A DNA stretch of 64,000 nt from GCA-2731375 sp964344935. GTDB lineage: Bacteria; Pseudomonadota; Alphaproteobacteria; GCA-2731375. Shown here piece by piece: positions 18,460 to 27,357 of the stretch. The stretch spans positions 310,001-374,000 of the forward strand of contig CAYFPL010000003.1 in NCBI GenBank assembly GCA_964344935.1, given 5' to 3'. Within the stretch, counting starts at the first letter, position 1. Each line of letters opens with the position of its first letter. The notes under the pieces were generated by a model, which saw only the letters and a program-made list of their open reading frames with translations, made no database searches and had not been told where the DNA came from. A program made the translations under genes and the position numbers.

Positions 18460-19863
18460 ATGAGCAAAGACAAGATCAAAACCCGCACCGAAACAGACAG
18501 TTTTGGCCCGCTTCAGGTGCCCGCCGACCGTTATTGGGGTGCCCAGACCCAGCGTTCAAGGCAAAACTTCAAGATCGGTTGGGAACAGATGCCCGTTCCA
18601 GCGGTGCATGCCTTCGGCATCGTCAAACAGGCGGCGGCGGAAGCCAATATGGAACTGGGCGTCTTAGACAAGCGACGGGGCCGGGCCATTGTCCGCGCCG
18701 CCAAGGAAGTCGCCGCGGGCAAGCTGGACGATCATTTCCCCTTGGTGGTCTGGCAAACGGGCTCGGGCACGCAGAGTAATATGAATGCCAATGAGGTGAT
18801 TTCGAACAGGGCCATCGAAATCCTGAAGGGCAAGATGGGCAGCAAATCGCCGGTGCACCCCAATGACCACTGCAATATGAGCCAAAGCTCCAACGATACC
18901 TTTCCCACCGTAATGCATGTGGCGGCGGTGCGGCAGATCCATGATTTGCTGCTGCCCGCTCTCTCGCATCTGCACGGTGCTCTTGAGGCTAAGGCCAGGG
19001 AGTACAACCAGCTGATCAAGATTGGCCGCACCCACCTGCAGGACGCCACGCCCCTGACCCTGGGTCAGGAATTCTCCGGCTATGCGGCGCAAGTCAAGAA
19101 CGGTATGGCGCGCGTCAAGGATACCCTGCCGCGGCTCTATCTATTGGCTCAGGGCGGCACGGCGGTGGGCACGGGTCTCAATGCACCCAAGGGCTTTGAC
19201 AAAAGCGTCGCCGGGCACATTGCTACCATCACCGGCTTGCCGTTCAAGACGGCGCCCAACAAGTTCGAGGCATTGGCGGCCCACGATGCGGTCGTCGAGG
19301 CCTCGGGCGCCATGAACACACTGGCCGCGTCGTTGATGAAGATCGCCAATGATATCCGGCTCCTCGGCTCCGGCCCGCGTTCGGGGCTGGGCGAACTGGC
19401 CCTGCCCGAGAACGAGCCCGGCTCCTCTATCATGCCCGGCAAGGTGAACCCGACTCAGTGTGAAGCCTTGACCATGGTGTGCGCTCAGGTCATCGGCAAC
19501 CACACCACGGTAAGTGTGGCCGGCGCTACGGGACATATGGAACTGAACGTGTTCAAGCCGGTGATGATTTATTCCCTGTTGCAGTCGATCCAGTTGCTGG
19601 GCGACGCCGCCGTCAGCTTCACCGACAATTGCGTTGTGGGCATCAAAGCCAACGAACGCCGGATCGATGAGTTGATGGCTCAGTCCCTGATGCTGGTCAC
19701 CGCGCTGGCACCACATATCGGCTATGACAACGCTACCAAAATCGCAAAGAACGCCCACGTAAAGGGGTTGACCCTTCGGGAATCGGCGATGCAGCTGAAA
19801 CTAGTGGCCGAGGCGGATTTCGATCGCTTTGTGCAGCCGAACAAGATGCTGGGGCCAAAATAG
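18460..19863 (+). CDS. fumC: Fumarate hydratase class II
   Basis: A 467-residue iron-independent fumarase of the TCA cycle. It shows the family signature GSSIMPGKVNP, the substrate segment SGTQSNMNANEV, and SQSSNDTFPT. It is the normal length for FumC. I chose ATG 18460, which has GGAGG about 11 bases upstream; an ATG at 18439 would add seven residues before the usual N-terminus. Two small genes follow closely and may be co-transcribed. Confidence 0.97.
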   Translation: MSKDKIKTRTETDSFGPLQVPADRYWGAQTQRSRQNFKIGWEQMPVPAVHAFGIVKQAAAEANMELGVLDKRRGRAIVRAAKEVAAGKLDDHFPLVVWQTGSGTQSNMNANEVISNRAIEILKGKMGSKSPVHPNDHCNMSQSSNDTFPTVMHVAAVRQIHDLLLPALSHLHGALEAKAREYNQLIKIGRTHLQDATPLTLGQEFSGYAAQVKNGMARVKDTLPRLYLLAQGGTAVGTGLNAPKGFDKSVAGHIATITGLPFKTAPNKFEALAAHDAVVEASGAMNTLAASLMKIANDIRLLGSGPRSGLGELALPENEPGSSIMPGKVNPTQCEALTMVCAQVIGNHTTVSVAGATGHMELNVFKPVMIYSLLQSIQLLGDAAVSFTDNCVVGIKANERRIDELMAQSLMLVTALAPHIGYDNATKIAKNAHVKGLTLRESAMQLKLVAEADFDRFVQPNKMLGPK

Positions 19864-19874
19864 ACCCTACTGCC

Positions 19875-20126
19875 ATGGCAGGAGAAGGCGAAGAACTGCT
19901 GCGGCGCAGCTTTCGCATCGCCGGCCATCAAACCAGCCTATCCATGGAGCGGGCCTTTTGGGACGAGTTGCGCCGCTTGGCCGCGGCCGATGGGTGCAGC
20001 ATGACGGACTTGATTTCCGAAATCGATGCCCAGCGCACTGCTGGTCTTAGCCGTGCGGTACGGGTCTACATTCTAGGCCGCTTGCGCGAGGCCGCCAGGC
20101 AGGGGGGAGCTATTGATGATCATTGA
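19875..20126 (+). CDS. Ribbon-helix-helix (RHH_4) domain protein
   Basis: An 83-residue protein that matches the alphaproteobacterial RHH_4 pattern: FRIAGHQTSLSMERAFWDEL forms the strand and first helix, and MTDLISEID then LSRAVRVYIL follow. The fold suggests a dimeric DNA-binding regulator, though targets are not known. It begins 12 bases after fumC and its 3' end overlaps the NIPSNAP gene by 11 bases, so the three genes probably form one transcript. Confidence 0.85.
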   Translation: MAGEGEELLRRSFRIAGHQTSLSMERAFWDELRRLAAADGCSMTDLISEIDAQRTAGLSRAVRVYILGRLREAARQGGAIDDH

Positions 20127-20436
20127 TCACCGCACCTACGACTTTCATCCCGGCAAGATCGATGCCTGGGTGGCGCTCTACCGCGACCACGGCCTCCCGG
20201 TGCAGGAGAGACATCTGAACAATTTGCTTGGTTTCTTCACCACCGAAATCGGGCCCATCAATCAGGCGGTGTTCATGTGGGCTTATGACAACCTGGCGGA
20301 CCGGGAAGTGCGCCGCGCCGCCATGGCGCAGGATCCGGACTGGATCGCCTACAAAAAGAAATCGGGCGCCATGGGCGCTTTGCGGCGACAGCAGAACAAG
20401 ATATTGCGGCCAGCGGATTTCTCGCCGATCCGCTGA
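20116..20436 (+). CDS. NIPSNAP family protein
   Basis: A 106-residue protein with one ferredoxin-like alpha-beta barrel domain: DHRTYDFHPGKIDAWVALY at the N-terminus and VFMWAYDNLADREVRRAAM in the middle are typical of NIPSNAP proteins. The biochemical role of bacterial members is not settled. A TTG at 20113 would add one residue; the ATG at 20116 is preceded by a G-rich ribosome site inside the RHH gene. It ends 5 bases before the convergent AsmA gene. Confidence 0.85.
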   Translation: MIIDHRTYDFHPGKIDAWVALYRDHGLPVQERHLNNLLGFFTTEIGPINQAVFMWAYDNLADREVRRAAMAQDPDWIAYKKKSGAMGALRRQQNKILRPADFSPIR

Positions 20437-20441
20437 AGGGG

Positions 20442-23400
20442 CTATTTCTTCAAGGCTTTGAACAGGCCTTGGATCAATTGCTGCGTAGGATCGCCAGGTC
20501 TGGCTTCCTGTTGCTGCGGTTGTTGGGGCTGTGTCGGCTGCGGCACGGTCGGTTGCGGCTGGCTGGGTTGCACCTGGGTCGGCTGCGATGTCTGCGGCGC
20601 TGGAGCCCGGCCGCCACCCGTGACCGCCTCGAGCAGTTTGCCTAGACCCTTGGTCTTGGAGCTCTTGCCCAGCAGTTCGCGGCCAAGACGGGCCAACAAC
20701 CAGCGTTCCAGTTGCGCCGTCTTCAGGTCGCGCTGGGGCTGGTCCAAGGGACCAAATAGGTGCACCCCCATGTCCGGGGCGTCGCGGTGTTCCGTCAGTC
20801 GCAGAACAGCACGCAGATCCATGTTCCAGGCGGGCAGGCGGACCCTTCCTTTCACAGTGGCCTCCGAGGCATCCAGCTTGGCCTGCATATCGCTGGTCTC
20901 GGCGACGCCGTTCTTGATATTCCAGGTGCCGTCAACGACCTGGTACTTGGTTTCGCCGCCTGAGAAGGTGCGTTGCACCAGGTTTAGGAAATCGGGTGCC
21001 TTATTCAAACGACCCAGGCGTTCTGAAAAGCTTTTCATATCAAAGCCGCGGATCACGCCGTTCTCTGAATGAACCTTGGCTTGGCCCGAGAGGGCGTTGA
21101 CCAGATCCCACTGGCTGGAGCCGGCCGTCTGGAACTGGCCGGTGAAATCCAAGAGTCCTGTGATTTGGTCCATCTCCAGCGCCGTGCGCATGGCCTGGTT
21201 GATATCGCCGCCGCGCAACTGCACCGACAAGCCCAGGGCAGGCAAGGGTCGGGAGTTCAAGGTGGCGCGCAAGCCCACATTGCCTTTGAATAGCCGGCCT
21301 GTCAGTTCCTCGACCTGCATGACGCCGTCGGCGAGAGTAAGATGTAGCTTCGGTTCGACGAAAGGATATCGCTGGAACTCCAGCTTTTTCGCCGCCAGTT
21401 TGATATCGGCGTCCAGGGTTTGCATGGCGCCCAGATCGATCGCTTCGCGGGACCAGCGGCCATCGCCCCCGCGGCGCGCCTGGCCGCCAGAGGCCGCGCC
21501 GCCGCCGGCCTGGCTGTCGGCGGCTGATGCGGCGCCAAGAAAATGATCGACAACGACGTTGCCGGCTCTAAGGTCTGCGGACAGTTTCGGCCGGGTACCA
21601 GCCAAATCGATACCTGCCTGGCCGGCTAACTCGAAAGTGCCGACCTTGCCATTAATGTCGCTGAGGTCGAAGCGGTCGCCACTACCCCGAACCTTGGTGC
21701 TGAGTTTAACGGCGCCAGGAGACTTCTGGCCGGCCGGGAATTCGTTGCCGATGGCCGCCAGCAGCTTCACCAGATCTTGATGTGCCGCATCCACGGTCAG
21801 ATCGACTCGAGGTGTCTTGTCTACTTCAGACAGAGCGCCCTTGGCACGAACTTCACCACCCGCTGCCTTCGCCGTCAGATCTACATCCATGGCAGACAGT
21901 CCGCCCTTAAGGCTGCCACTCAAGGCGAGCGGCCGGTCGGCACGGGCCAGGGGCTTGATGCCCAGGTCGAAAGTCCTGGAAAGTGCCGCCAGGCTGGCAT
22001 GCTGCAGATCGAGGGTCATGTCCGCGTTCAGGTCCTCTGCCAGATCCGCCGCATTGCCCTTAATCTTGGCTTTCAGTCCGGCTAGGGTGGAGCGGAGATC
22101 GAACGTCAGTGCATTCGCCCCGCCGGACAGGTCGCCGTCAAGGGTCAGGCCCTTTAACCGTTCCGCCGGCACGGGTAGTTCGACGCCAGCCAAGCGCGCC
22201 AGACCCTTAGTGGTCTTGGCCCGAAGACGGAACTTCGCCTTGCCTGTCGGTTCATTGGCAAAGCCTTCGCCGCTGCCGCTCATGGATAGACTGGCGCCGG
22301 CAAGATCCCTGACCATCGCCTTACGGATATTCAACTTGCCCGCCGCCAAACCAACCTCAAGCGAAATACCGCGAATTGGTGCGGCGCTGTATGCCAGTTC
22401 GCCGACGTTTATGACCATGTTGCTGTCGAATGTTTCAAGTATGGCCAGGGGCGCAGACGCTTTCTCGCCGTTTTTCTCTTGGCTTTGTTGCCGATTGGCG
22501 TTCCGGGGCGCTTCTGTCCCGGTGGGCATATAGCCGTCTAGGTTGACCCGGTCGATATTCAAGGCGAGTCCAAAAGAGGGGCGGGATTGCAGCAGTATGG
22601 TGGCGGCGCCTTCGATCGATGTGCTGTCCAGGCGCAAGTTCAGTTTGGTGATTTGTGCCTGCTGGGGGTCCAGGTTGAAGTTGGAAGTCAGCACCATATT
22701 GGCCAGGCGGCCGGAAGGAATGTTCGTCGGGTTGACGTCCATCCAGTTCAATAGCCCGCGCAGATTGTTCGACGCCAATTCGACCGTACCGTTGAAACGC
22801 GGGGCGCCGTCCTTGCTTAAGGCGTCGCCGGACAGGCGCAGATCCGAGCCGCCCGGCAGCAGGGCCGATAAACGCTCGAGGCGCAGAACGCCTCCTTCCG
22901 CGGAGGCATCCAGTTGCACCTGCGAGACGACGCCGCCACGATAGCGCAAACCCTCGATGGTAACGACGACGCTGCCCTGAATGTTGTCTGGTATGGCGGG
23001 TATCGTTGGTGCTGCGGAAGCCGTTTTGCCGTCGGGATTTGTTGGTTTCTTTGACGATTCCGTTTCGCCTGTGTCCTCCATCAAGCGGTCGAGATCCAGG
23101 CGGCTGATGGCGAGGGCCAGATCGTAGGTGGGTGTGTCGCCCATGGTCACGGTAACGGCACCGCCGCCCTGGACGGGCCCGAACGCAAGGTCAATTCGGT
23201 TCAGGGTTGCCGCCTTGGCCGAGGCATCCAAAGAGGCCTTGAGTTCGAGGTGCTGGCGCAGGATAGGATGAGCCTCGCTGCCCTTAAGCAGTGCGCTTTG
23301 CAGAGCCGCTACATTTTCCGTCTTGACGTTGACTTGGCCAACTAGGCGGGGAGCGTCCTCCAGTTGTTCAATGCGTCCGGTAAAGGCCGCCTGCGCCGTG

Positions 23401-24083
23401 TCTCCGGCCAGTTTCGTGATCAGGCGGAGCCCGATTGGTTTTCCTGTTTCGATGGTATCGACGGAAAGGTCGAAACCCAGCGGCAAGCCTCGGGCCAAGG
23501 CTGTCCCTTCGAAATGAAAGGGCCCTTTTAGAGAGGCCGCCGAACCTTCAAGATTCACTTTTTCGGCCCGTTCTTCCAGGCCGGATGTGCGATCATTGTA
23601 TATAAAGGTGGCGTTCTCGACGGCCAGCTTGTCCAGTGACAGGGCCACGTCGGCCGCTCCGGCGCCAGGCTGACCCGCTGATACGTCCGAGGGAGGCGTT
23701 TCGAACTGCCAGTTCGCACGGCCATCTGCCAGGACTTCCAGGTTGATAGCCGGCTCGATCAGGCGAACGGATGTAACCTGGATTTCGCCAGATATCAACG
23801 GCGCCAGGGCGACGCGCACTTCCAGTGCCTTTAGCGACAATAATGGCGCCGAACTGCTATCAGGCAGGCCGGCCAGACGAACCGCGTTGACCGACAGCGC
23901 GGGCGCCGGGATGATTCGCAAACTGATGTCGCCGTCGATGGCCAATTCCCGCCCGGTGGCATCGCGTACAGCAGCGATGATCTCCGCCTTGTGGTTATTC
24001 CAGTTGATGAAACTGGGACCGATCAGCAAAGCAGCGATCAGCACCACGATCAGGACGACAAGGCCAATGAGAAGTTTCTTCAA
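20442..24083 (-). CDS. AsmA family protein
   Basis: A 1,213-residue inner-membrane-anchored protein. Residues 1-25 form one N-terminal transmembrane segment, followed by the AsmA start pattern GPSFINWNNHKAEI, GRELAIDGDI and the long periplasmic beta-rich body. The AsmA C-terminal domain is near residues 980-1140 (LNSRPLPALGLSVQLRGGDI, GVIRGFDM). AsmA-like proteins are linked to lipid transfer between membranes and outer-membrane assembly. The end carries a tail of about 50 residues rich in Pro, Gln and Thr before a final short helix (LIQGLFKALKK). It is convergent with the fumC transcript. Confidence 0.92.
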   Translation of the reverse strand: MKKLLIGLVVLIVVLIAALLIGPSFINWNNHKAEIIAAVRDATGRELAIDGDISLRIIPAPALSVNAVRLAGLPDSSSAPLLSLKALEVRVALAPLISGEIQVTSVRLIEPAINLEVLADGRANWQFETPPSDVSAGQPGAGAADVALSLDKLAVENATFIYNDRTSGLEERAEKVNLEGSAASLKGPFHFEGTALARGLPLGFDLSVDTIETGKPIGLRLITKLAGDTAQAAFTGRIEQLEDAPRLVGQVNVKTENVAALQSALLKGSEAHPILRQHLELKASLDASAKAATLNRIDLAFGPVQGGGAVTVTMGDTPTYDLALAISRLDLDRLMEDTGETESSKKPTNPDGKTASAAPTIPAIPDNIQGSVVVTIEGLRYRGGVVSQVQLDASAEGGVLRLERLSALLPGGSDLRLSGDALSKDGAPRFNGTVELASNNLRGLLNWMDVNPTNIPSGRLANMVLTSNFNLDPQQAQITKLNLRLDSTSIEGAATILLQSRPSFGLALNIDRVNLDGYMPTGTEAPRNANRQQSQEKNGEKASAPLAILETFDSNMVINVGELAYSAAPIRGISLEVGLAAGKLNIRKAMVRDLAGASLSMSGSGEGFANEPTGKAKFRLRAKTTKGLARLAGVELPVPAERLKGLTLDGDLSGGANALTFDLRSTLAGLKAKIKGNAADLAEDLNADMTLDLQHASLAALSRTFDLGIKPLARADRPLALSGSLKGGLSAMDVDLTAKAAGGEVRAKGALSEVDKTPRVDLTVDAAHQDLVKLLAAIGNEFPAGQKSPGAVKLSTKVRGSGDRFDLSDINGKVGTFELAGQAGIDLAGTRPKLSADLRAGNVVVDHFLGAASAADSQAGGGAASGGQARRGGDGRWSREAIDLGAMQTLDADIKLAAKKLEFQRYPFVEPKLHLTLADGVMQVEELTGRLFKGNVGLRATLNSRPLPALGLSVQLRGGDINQAMRTALEMDQITGLLDFTGQFQTAGSSQWDLVNALSGQAKVHSENGVIRGFDMKSFSERLGRLNKAPDFLNLVQRTFSGGETKYQVVDGTWNIKNGVAETSDMQAKLDASEATVKGRVRLPAWNMDLRAVLRLTEHRDAPDMGVHLFGPLDQPQRDLKTAQLERWLLARLGRELLGKSSKTKGLGKLLEAVTGGGRAPAPQTSQPTQVQPSQPQPTVPQPTQPQQPQQQEARPGDPTQQLIQGLFKALKK

Positions 24084-24225
24084 GGCAGACTCCCGGCACG
24101 CAATTTGTGGCCTACAGCAGAATTACATGGCTTGCATGCGCAGCCATATAGCCTAATCTATATAGGCGCATTTTTGGGGTGGAAAATAGATTCGGACCGC
24201 CGGCTGACAGAGAAGGAGCGAAAGC

Positions 24226-24441
24226 ATGGCCGAGATCATCAATCTCAACCACTTTCGCAAGGCAAAACAAAAGGCTGAAAAGAAATCGCAAGCCGCGCGC
24301 AATCGGGTTCGCCACGGCCGCCGCAAGGACGATCGCGTCCGTTTGGAGATGGAAGAGGAACGACGGCGCCAGGACTTGGACGGCCGAAACATTCGCGACA
24401 GACTTCAGGATGACCCTCAAGGCGAGGACGAACCTGCCTAG
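24226..24441 (+). CDS. DUF4169 family protein
   Basis: A 71-residue, very basic and highly charged protein. The N-terminus MAEIINLNHFRKAKQKAEKK and the segment ANRVRHGRRKDD-like core (here RNRVRHGRRKDD) fit DUF4169, a short family found in alphaproteobacteria. The function is unknown; the composition suggests a helical nucleic-acid-associated protein. AAGGAG stands 7 bases before the ATG. It is divergent from the AsmA gene and convergent with the CLC gene. Confidence 0.85.
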   Translation: MAEIINLNHFRKAKQKAEKKSQAARNRVRHGRRKDDRVRLEMEEERRRQDLDGRNIRDRLQDDPQGEDEPA

Positions 24442-24462
24442 AAATATCTGGCATCGATATTA

Positions 24463-26250
24463 TTAACGATCGACGCCGTTGAGGCGTCGGTCGTCGTCAT
24501 GTTCTTCAGCTTGAGCTTCCAGCAAGGCCCGGTTATAGGCGCGTAGTACATCGGCGTGATGGACGATGCCCAGGACACGGCGATCGTCCGGTGCTTCAAT
24601 GACCGCAAGATGCTCCTCTCCCGATACATCCATAACCGCCAACACTTCCTCCAGTGTATCAGTGGCAAGTGGTGCAGGCGCCTGGGTATGGGCCACGTCC
24701 CGGGCATTTATGAGACTGTCCAATCCGCTGTCGAACCCGATATGCTTCAAATCGGCGAACGAGATGGTGCCGACAAGTTTTTCATCGCCGTCAACGACCA
24801 CGAACGTTCCGTGGGGCAGCCGCGCGAACATGGACTTGATTTCAGCGATCGAGGTGCGTTCGGAAATGCGATCGAAGTCTTTCGCCAGTACATCCCGTAC
24901 GGTGAGGGTTTGTAATAAGTGTCGGGCCCTCCCGCCGCGCAGGTTGAGGCCGCGGTTCTCCAACTGCCAATGGAAGAAGCTGCGCCCCTGGATGCCCTGC
25001 ACGATCACTGTCGCGACCGAGGTCGCTACCATGACGGCTACCGTGATCTGATAGTCGCCGGTCAATTCGAAAACGATCAGGATCGTGGAGATGGGTGCGC
25101 CAAGCGTGGCGGCCGCGACCGCCGACATGCCGATTATGGCATAGGCCCCATGAGAAGCGGCAAGATGCGGAAAGACGCTGGCCGCGATAATGCCAAAGGC
25201 AGCGCCCGTCATGGCGCCAATGCAAAGGGACGGCGAGAACACGCCGCCGCCAAAGCGGCAACCGATGCTAATGGCCGTGGCGGCGGTCTTGAGCGGTATC
25301 AGCAGCATCAATAGCCACAACGGCAGCAGCTCCTTCAGGGCCGCATCCGTGGTTTCGTAACCGACGCCGAGGACGTGGGGAAATTCAACGCCGATGGCTC
25401 CGACCGCCAGACCACCCGCGGCGGGCTTGATCCAGTTGGGTACTCTGAGGCTGTCGACGACTCGTTCGGCATAGAATATCGACCACATGAAGATCATCGC
25501 GACCGCGGCGCAAACAGCGCCGAGCACTAGGAAGGCCGGGAACTCCCAGGCCGAATTGATTCCGAACTGCGGCAGAAGGAAAGCAGGTTGTTCACCAAGG
25601 TGCGCCCGGCAGACCACGGTGCCAGCGACGGAGGCGATAACCACAGGGGCAAAGGCAGAGAGGGCATAGTGGCCGATAATCACCTCGAGGGCGAAAAAGA
25701 CACCTGCGATGGGGGCGTTGAAGGAAGCGGCCACGGAGGCTGCAACGCCGCAGCCGAGCAGAGTGCGCGCCAAATGGGGGGAAAGGCCCAGACGCTGTGT
25801 CATGCCGCCGGCGATAGAGGCGCCCAAATGCACCATGGGGCCTTCACGCCCTGCGGAGGCGCCGACGCCAAGGGACATAATGCTGACGCAGGCGGCAGCG
25901 ATGCCGTCGCGAAATCGCATGCGGCCGTTCTTGAGCGCCATGGCCTCGATGACGTGGGCTACCCCCATGGCCCGGCCGCCGGGCATGACGTATTGCAGGA
26001 AGAGACCCACCAACAGGCCACCGATGGTGGGGACAAGTAGAACCTGCCAGACCGGTAATTCTGCGACCCGGCTGACCAATCTTTCGCTGAACTCGCCATA
26101 GGACAGCCATTGCACGCTGCCGATACCGAGGCGAAAGCCAATCGCAGCGTAGGCGACCAGCACGCCGACCACGGCGGCGACCACCGCCATTAGAGCCTGG
26201 TCATTACGCAGTATACGTCGGGTGCGCGCGAATTGCCCGGCGATACCCAT
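24463..26250 (-). CDS. CLC-family chloride channel/transporter with C-terminal CBS domains
   Basis: A 595-residue CLC protein: a membrane core of about 430 residues followed by two CBS domains (TVRDVLAKDFDRI and AVMDVSGEEHLAVI segments). The gating glutamate is kept in GREGP (E136), and the second selectivity motif GGVFSPSL is present. The first motif GSGIP is changed to AMGVA. The inner proton glutamate of H+/Cl- exchangers (E203 in E. coli ClcA, in IIEEM) aligns with Val190 in ALEVI, as in eukaryotic CLC channels. Transport mode is thus uncertain. It starts 6 bases after the thioesterase gene. Confidence 0.92.
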   Translation of the reverse strand: MGIAGQFARTRRILRNDQALMAVVAAVVGVLVAYAAIGFRLGIGSVQWLSYGEFSERLVSRVAELPVWQVLLVPTIGGLLVGLFLQYVMPGGRAMGVAHVIEAMALKNGRMRFRDGIAAACVSIMSLGVGASAGREGPMVHLGASIAGGMTQRLGLSPHLARTLLGCGVAASVAASFNAPIAGVFFALEVIIGHYALSAFAPVVIASVAGTVVCRAHLGEQPAFLLPQFGINSAWEFPAFLVLGAVCAAVAMIFMWSIFYAERVVDSLRVPNWIKPAAGGLAVGAIGVEFPHVLGVGYETTDAALKELLPLWLLMLLIPLKTAATAISIGCRFGGGVFSPSLCIGAMTGAAFGIIAASVFPHLAASHGAYAIIGMSAVAAATLGAPISTILIVFELTGDYQITVAVMVATSVATVIVQGIQGRSFFHWQLENRGLNLRGGRARHLLQTLTVRDVLAKDFDRISERTSIAEIKSMFARLPHGTFVVVDGDEKLVGTISFADLKHIGFDSGLDSLINARDVAHTQAPAPLATDTLEEVLAVMDVSGEEHLAVIEAPDDRRVLGIVHHADVLRAYNRALLEAQAEEHDDDRRLNGVDR

Positions 26251-26256
26251 GGATTA

Positions 26257-26838
26257 TCAGGTCTTGGCGCGAATGCCGATGGAACGACCGACCCCGTCGG
26301 GTCTTGGCAGCTCAGCCTGGGCGATGAGAAAGGCGTCGATGCGCGCTTTCATCTCTGGTGGGAAAGTAGCCGACCGGCGTGCCTGAAGATTCACATGCAT
26401 GGCGATTTGCTCCGACGTCGCGGCCAAAAAACCTTGGTCTGCGTGATACATTTCGAAATAGTAATGGAGCCGCTTTTCATCGGCATCAATAATCTGGAAA
26501 GTAAATCGCAACAAATCGTCCAGGCCCACTTCCTGGCGATAGGTGACATGGGTTTCCAGTACAAAGGCGGAATGATTGCACCGTGCCACATAGTCAACGC
26601 CGAGATCGATGAGGTCGAAGAATCGATCAGTGGCATTGTCGAACATCAGAACATAGTAGGCCATATTCAAATGGCCATTGTAGTCAATCCATTCCGGCAA
26701 CACTCGTGCCAGATGAATGTCCAGGGCTGACCCCGGGATCGCGTCCTCATCAGGACGAAATGGAATATGTAGCCCGTGAGGCGGCGGCAAGATCGAACCG
26801 CCGCCAAAAGCCGTTTCCTGGCTGGTATGCTTGTCCAT
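26257..26838 (-). CDS. Thioesterase-like (hot-dog) protein
   Basis: A 193-residue single hot-dog-domain protein. The motif WIDYNGHLNMAYY (residues 50-62) fits 4HBT thioesterases, and the following FDNATDRFFDLIDLGVDY, ETHVTYRQEV and KRLHYYFEMYH resemble the thioesterase domain of carnitine dehydrogenases and betainyl-CoA thioesterases. It may hydrolyse a short acyl-CoA; the CaiC-like ligase at 4648-6276 offers a possible pathway link, but they are 20 kb apart. It is probably co-transcribed with the CLC gene 6 bases downstream. Confidence 0.8.
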   Translation of the reverse strand: MDKHTSQETAFGGGSILPPPHGLHIPFRPDEDAIPGSALDIHLARVLPEWIDYNGHLNMAYYVLMFDNATDRFFDLIDLGVDYVARCNHSAFVLETHVTYRQEVGLDDLLRFTFQIIDADEKRLHYYFEMYHADQGFLAATSEQIAMHVNLQARRSATFPPEMKARIDAFLIAQAELPRPDGVGRSIGIRAKT

Positions 26839-27004
26839 GGCTCACCATTGTACCCCACAATTCAGACAGAAAAAGGTGTTGTGGGGCAAGTGACAGGTTT
26901 GCAACGGCGCTTATGGAGGTTGGCGTATGCCGTGGGTTAACACATGGGCTGTTTCATGCTGCTGGCGATCAATGCGCCCTTATTGCAGCAAGACTACTCA
27001 GACA

Positions 27005-27042
27005 ACAATAGACAACCCGCTATTCTGCGGGCTGCCTATTGT
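27005..27042 (-). terminator. Hairpin terminator after the YjbE-like gene
   Basis: Outer arms ACAATAG / CTATTGT enclose an inner stem CCCGC / GCGGG with a six-base loop. On the minus strand it begins about 22 bases after the stop of the small exported protein and is followed by a short T-rich run (TGTCT), which is weak for an intrinsic terminator. It fills the gap before the thioesterase gene. Confidence 0.55.
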
Positions 27043-27063
27043 AAAAAGATACAGGTGACGGCG

Positions 27064-27357
27064 TTAGTTTGTATTGGTACCCGTATTGCTTGACGCGTCA
27101 GTCGTATTCAATGAATCGCTGTCGCTCGAAGCGGCAGCAGCCGCAACAGCAATTGCAGCGGCAACAGCCACCCCTGCCGCAATCGCGCCAGCGCTCAAAC
27201 CGGCCAAGCCAGCTCCTGCTTCTGACTGACCTGCTGTAACGCCGGTTGTTGTGCCACTACCAGTCTTTGCCGCTTGCGACTGCGCATAGGCAAATGTAGG
27301 TGCCGCCGCTAGTGCGATTGCCAAACCAAATGCAGTCAGTGTCTTTTTAACGACCAT
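27064..27357 (-). CDS. Small exported Ala/Gly/Ser-rich protein, YjbE-like
   Basis: A 97-residue protein with a clear signal peptide (MVVKKTLTAFGLAIALAAAP, cleavage probably after AYA). The mature part has a Gly/Ser/Thr segment, a very hydrophobic run of Ala, Val and Ile of about 25 residues, and a Ser/Asp/Asn/Thr tail. This layout resembles E. coli YjbE, encoded in an exopolysaccharide locus, but similarity is by composition more than by sequence. TTGGAGG lies about 8 bases before ATG 27357; a longer frame to 27432 lacks such a site. No polysaccharide genes are adjacent. Confidence 0.75.
   Translation of the reverse strand: MVVKKTLTAFGLAIALAAAPTFAYAQSQAAKTGSGTTTGVTAGQSEAGAGLAGLSAGAIAAGVAVAAAIAVAAAAASSDSDSLNTTDASSNTGTNTN

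Noticed and set aside
24088..24193. Two GANTC sites between asmA and the DUF4169 gene
   Set aside because: They are about 100 bases apart and not tied to readable promoter boxes; near the number expected by chance.
24443..24461. AATATC/GATATT inverted repeat between DUF4169 and CLC genes
   Set aside because: The stem is weak and AT-only at its ends, with no T-run; not convincing as a terminator.
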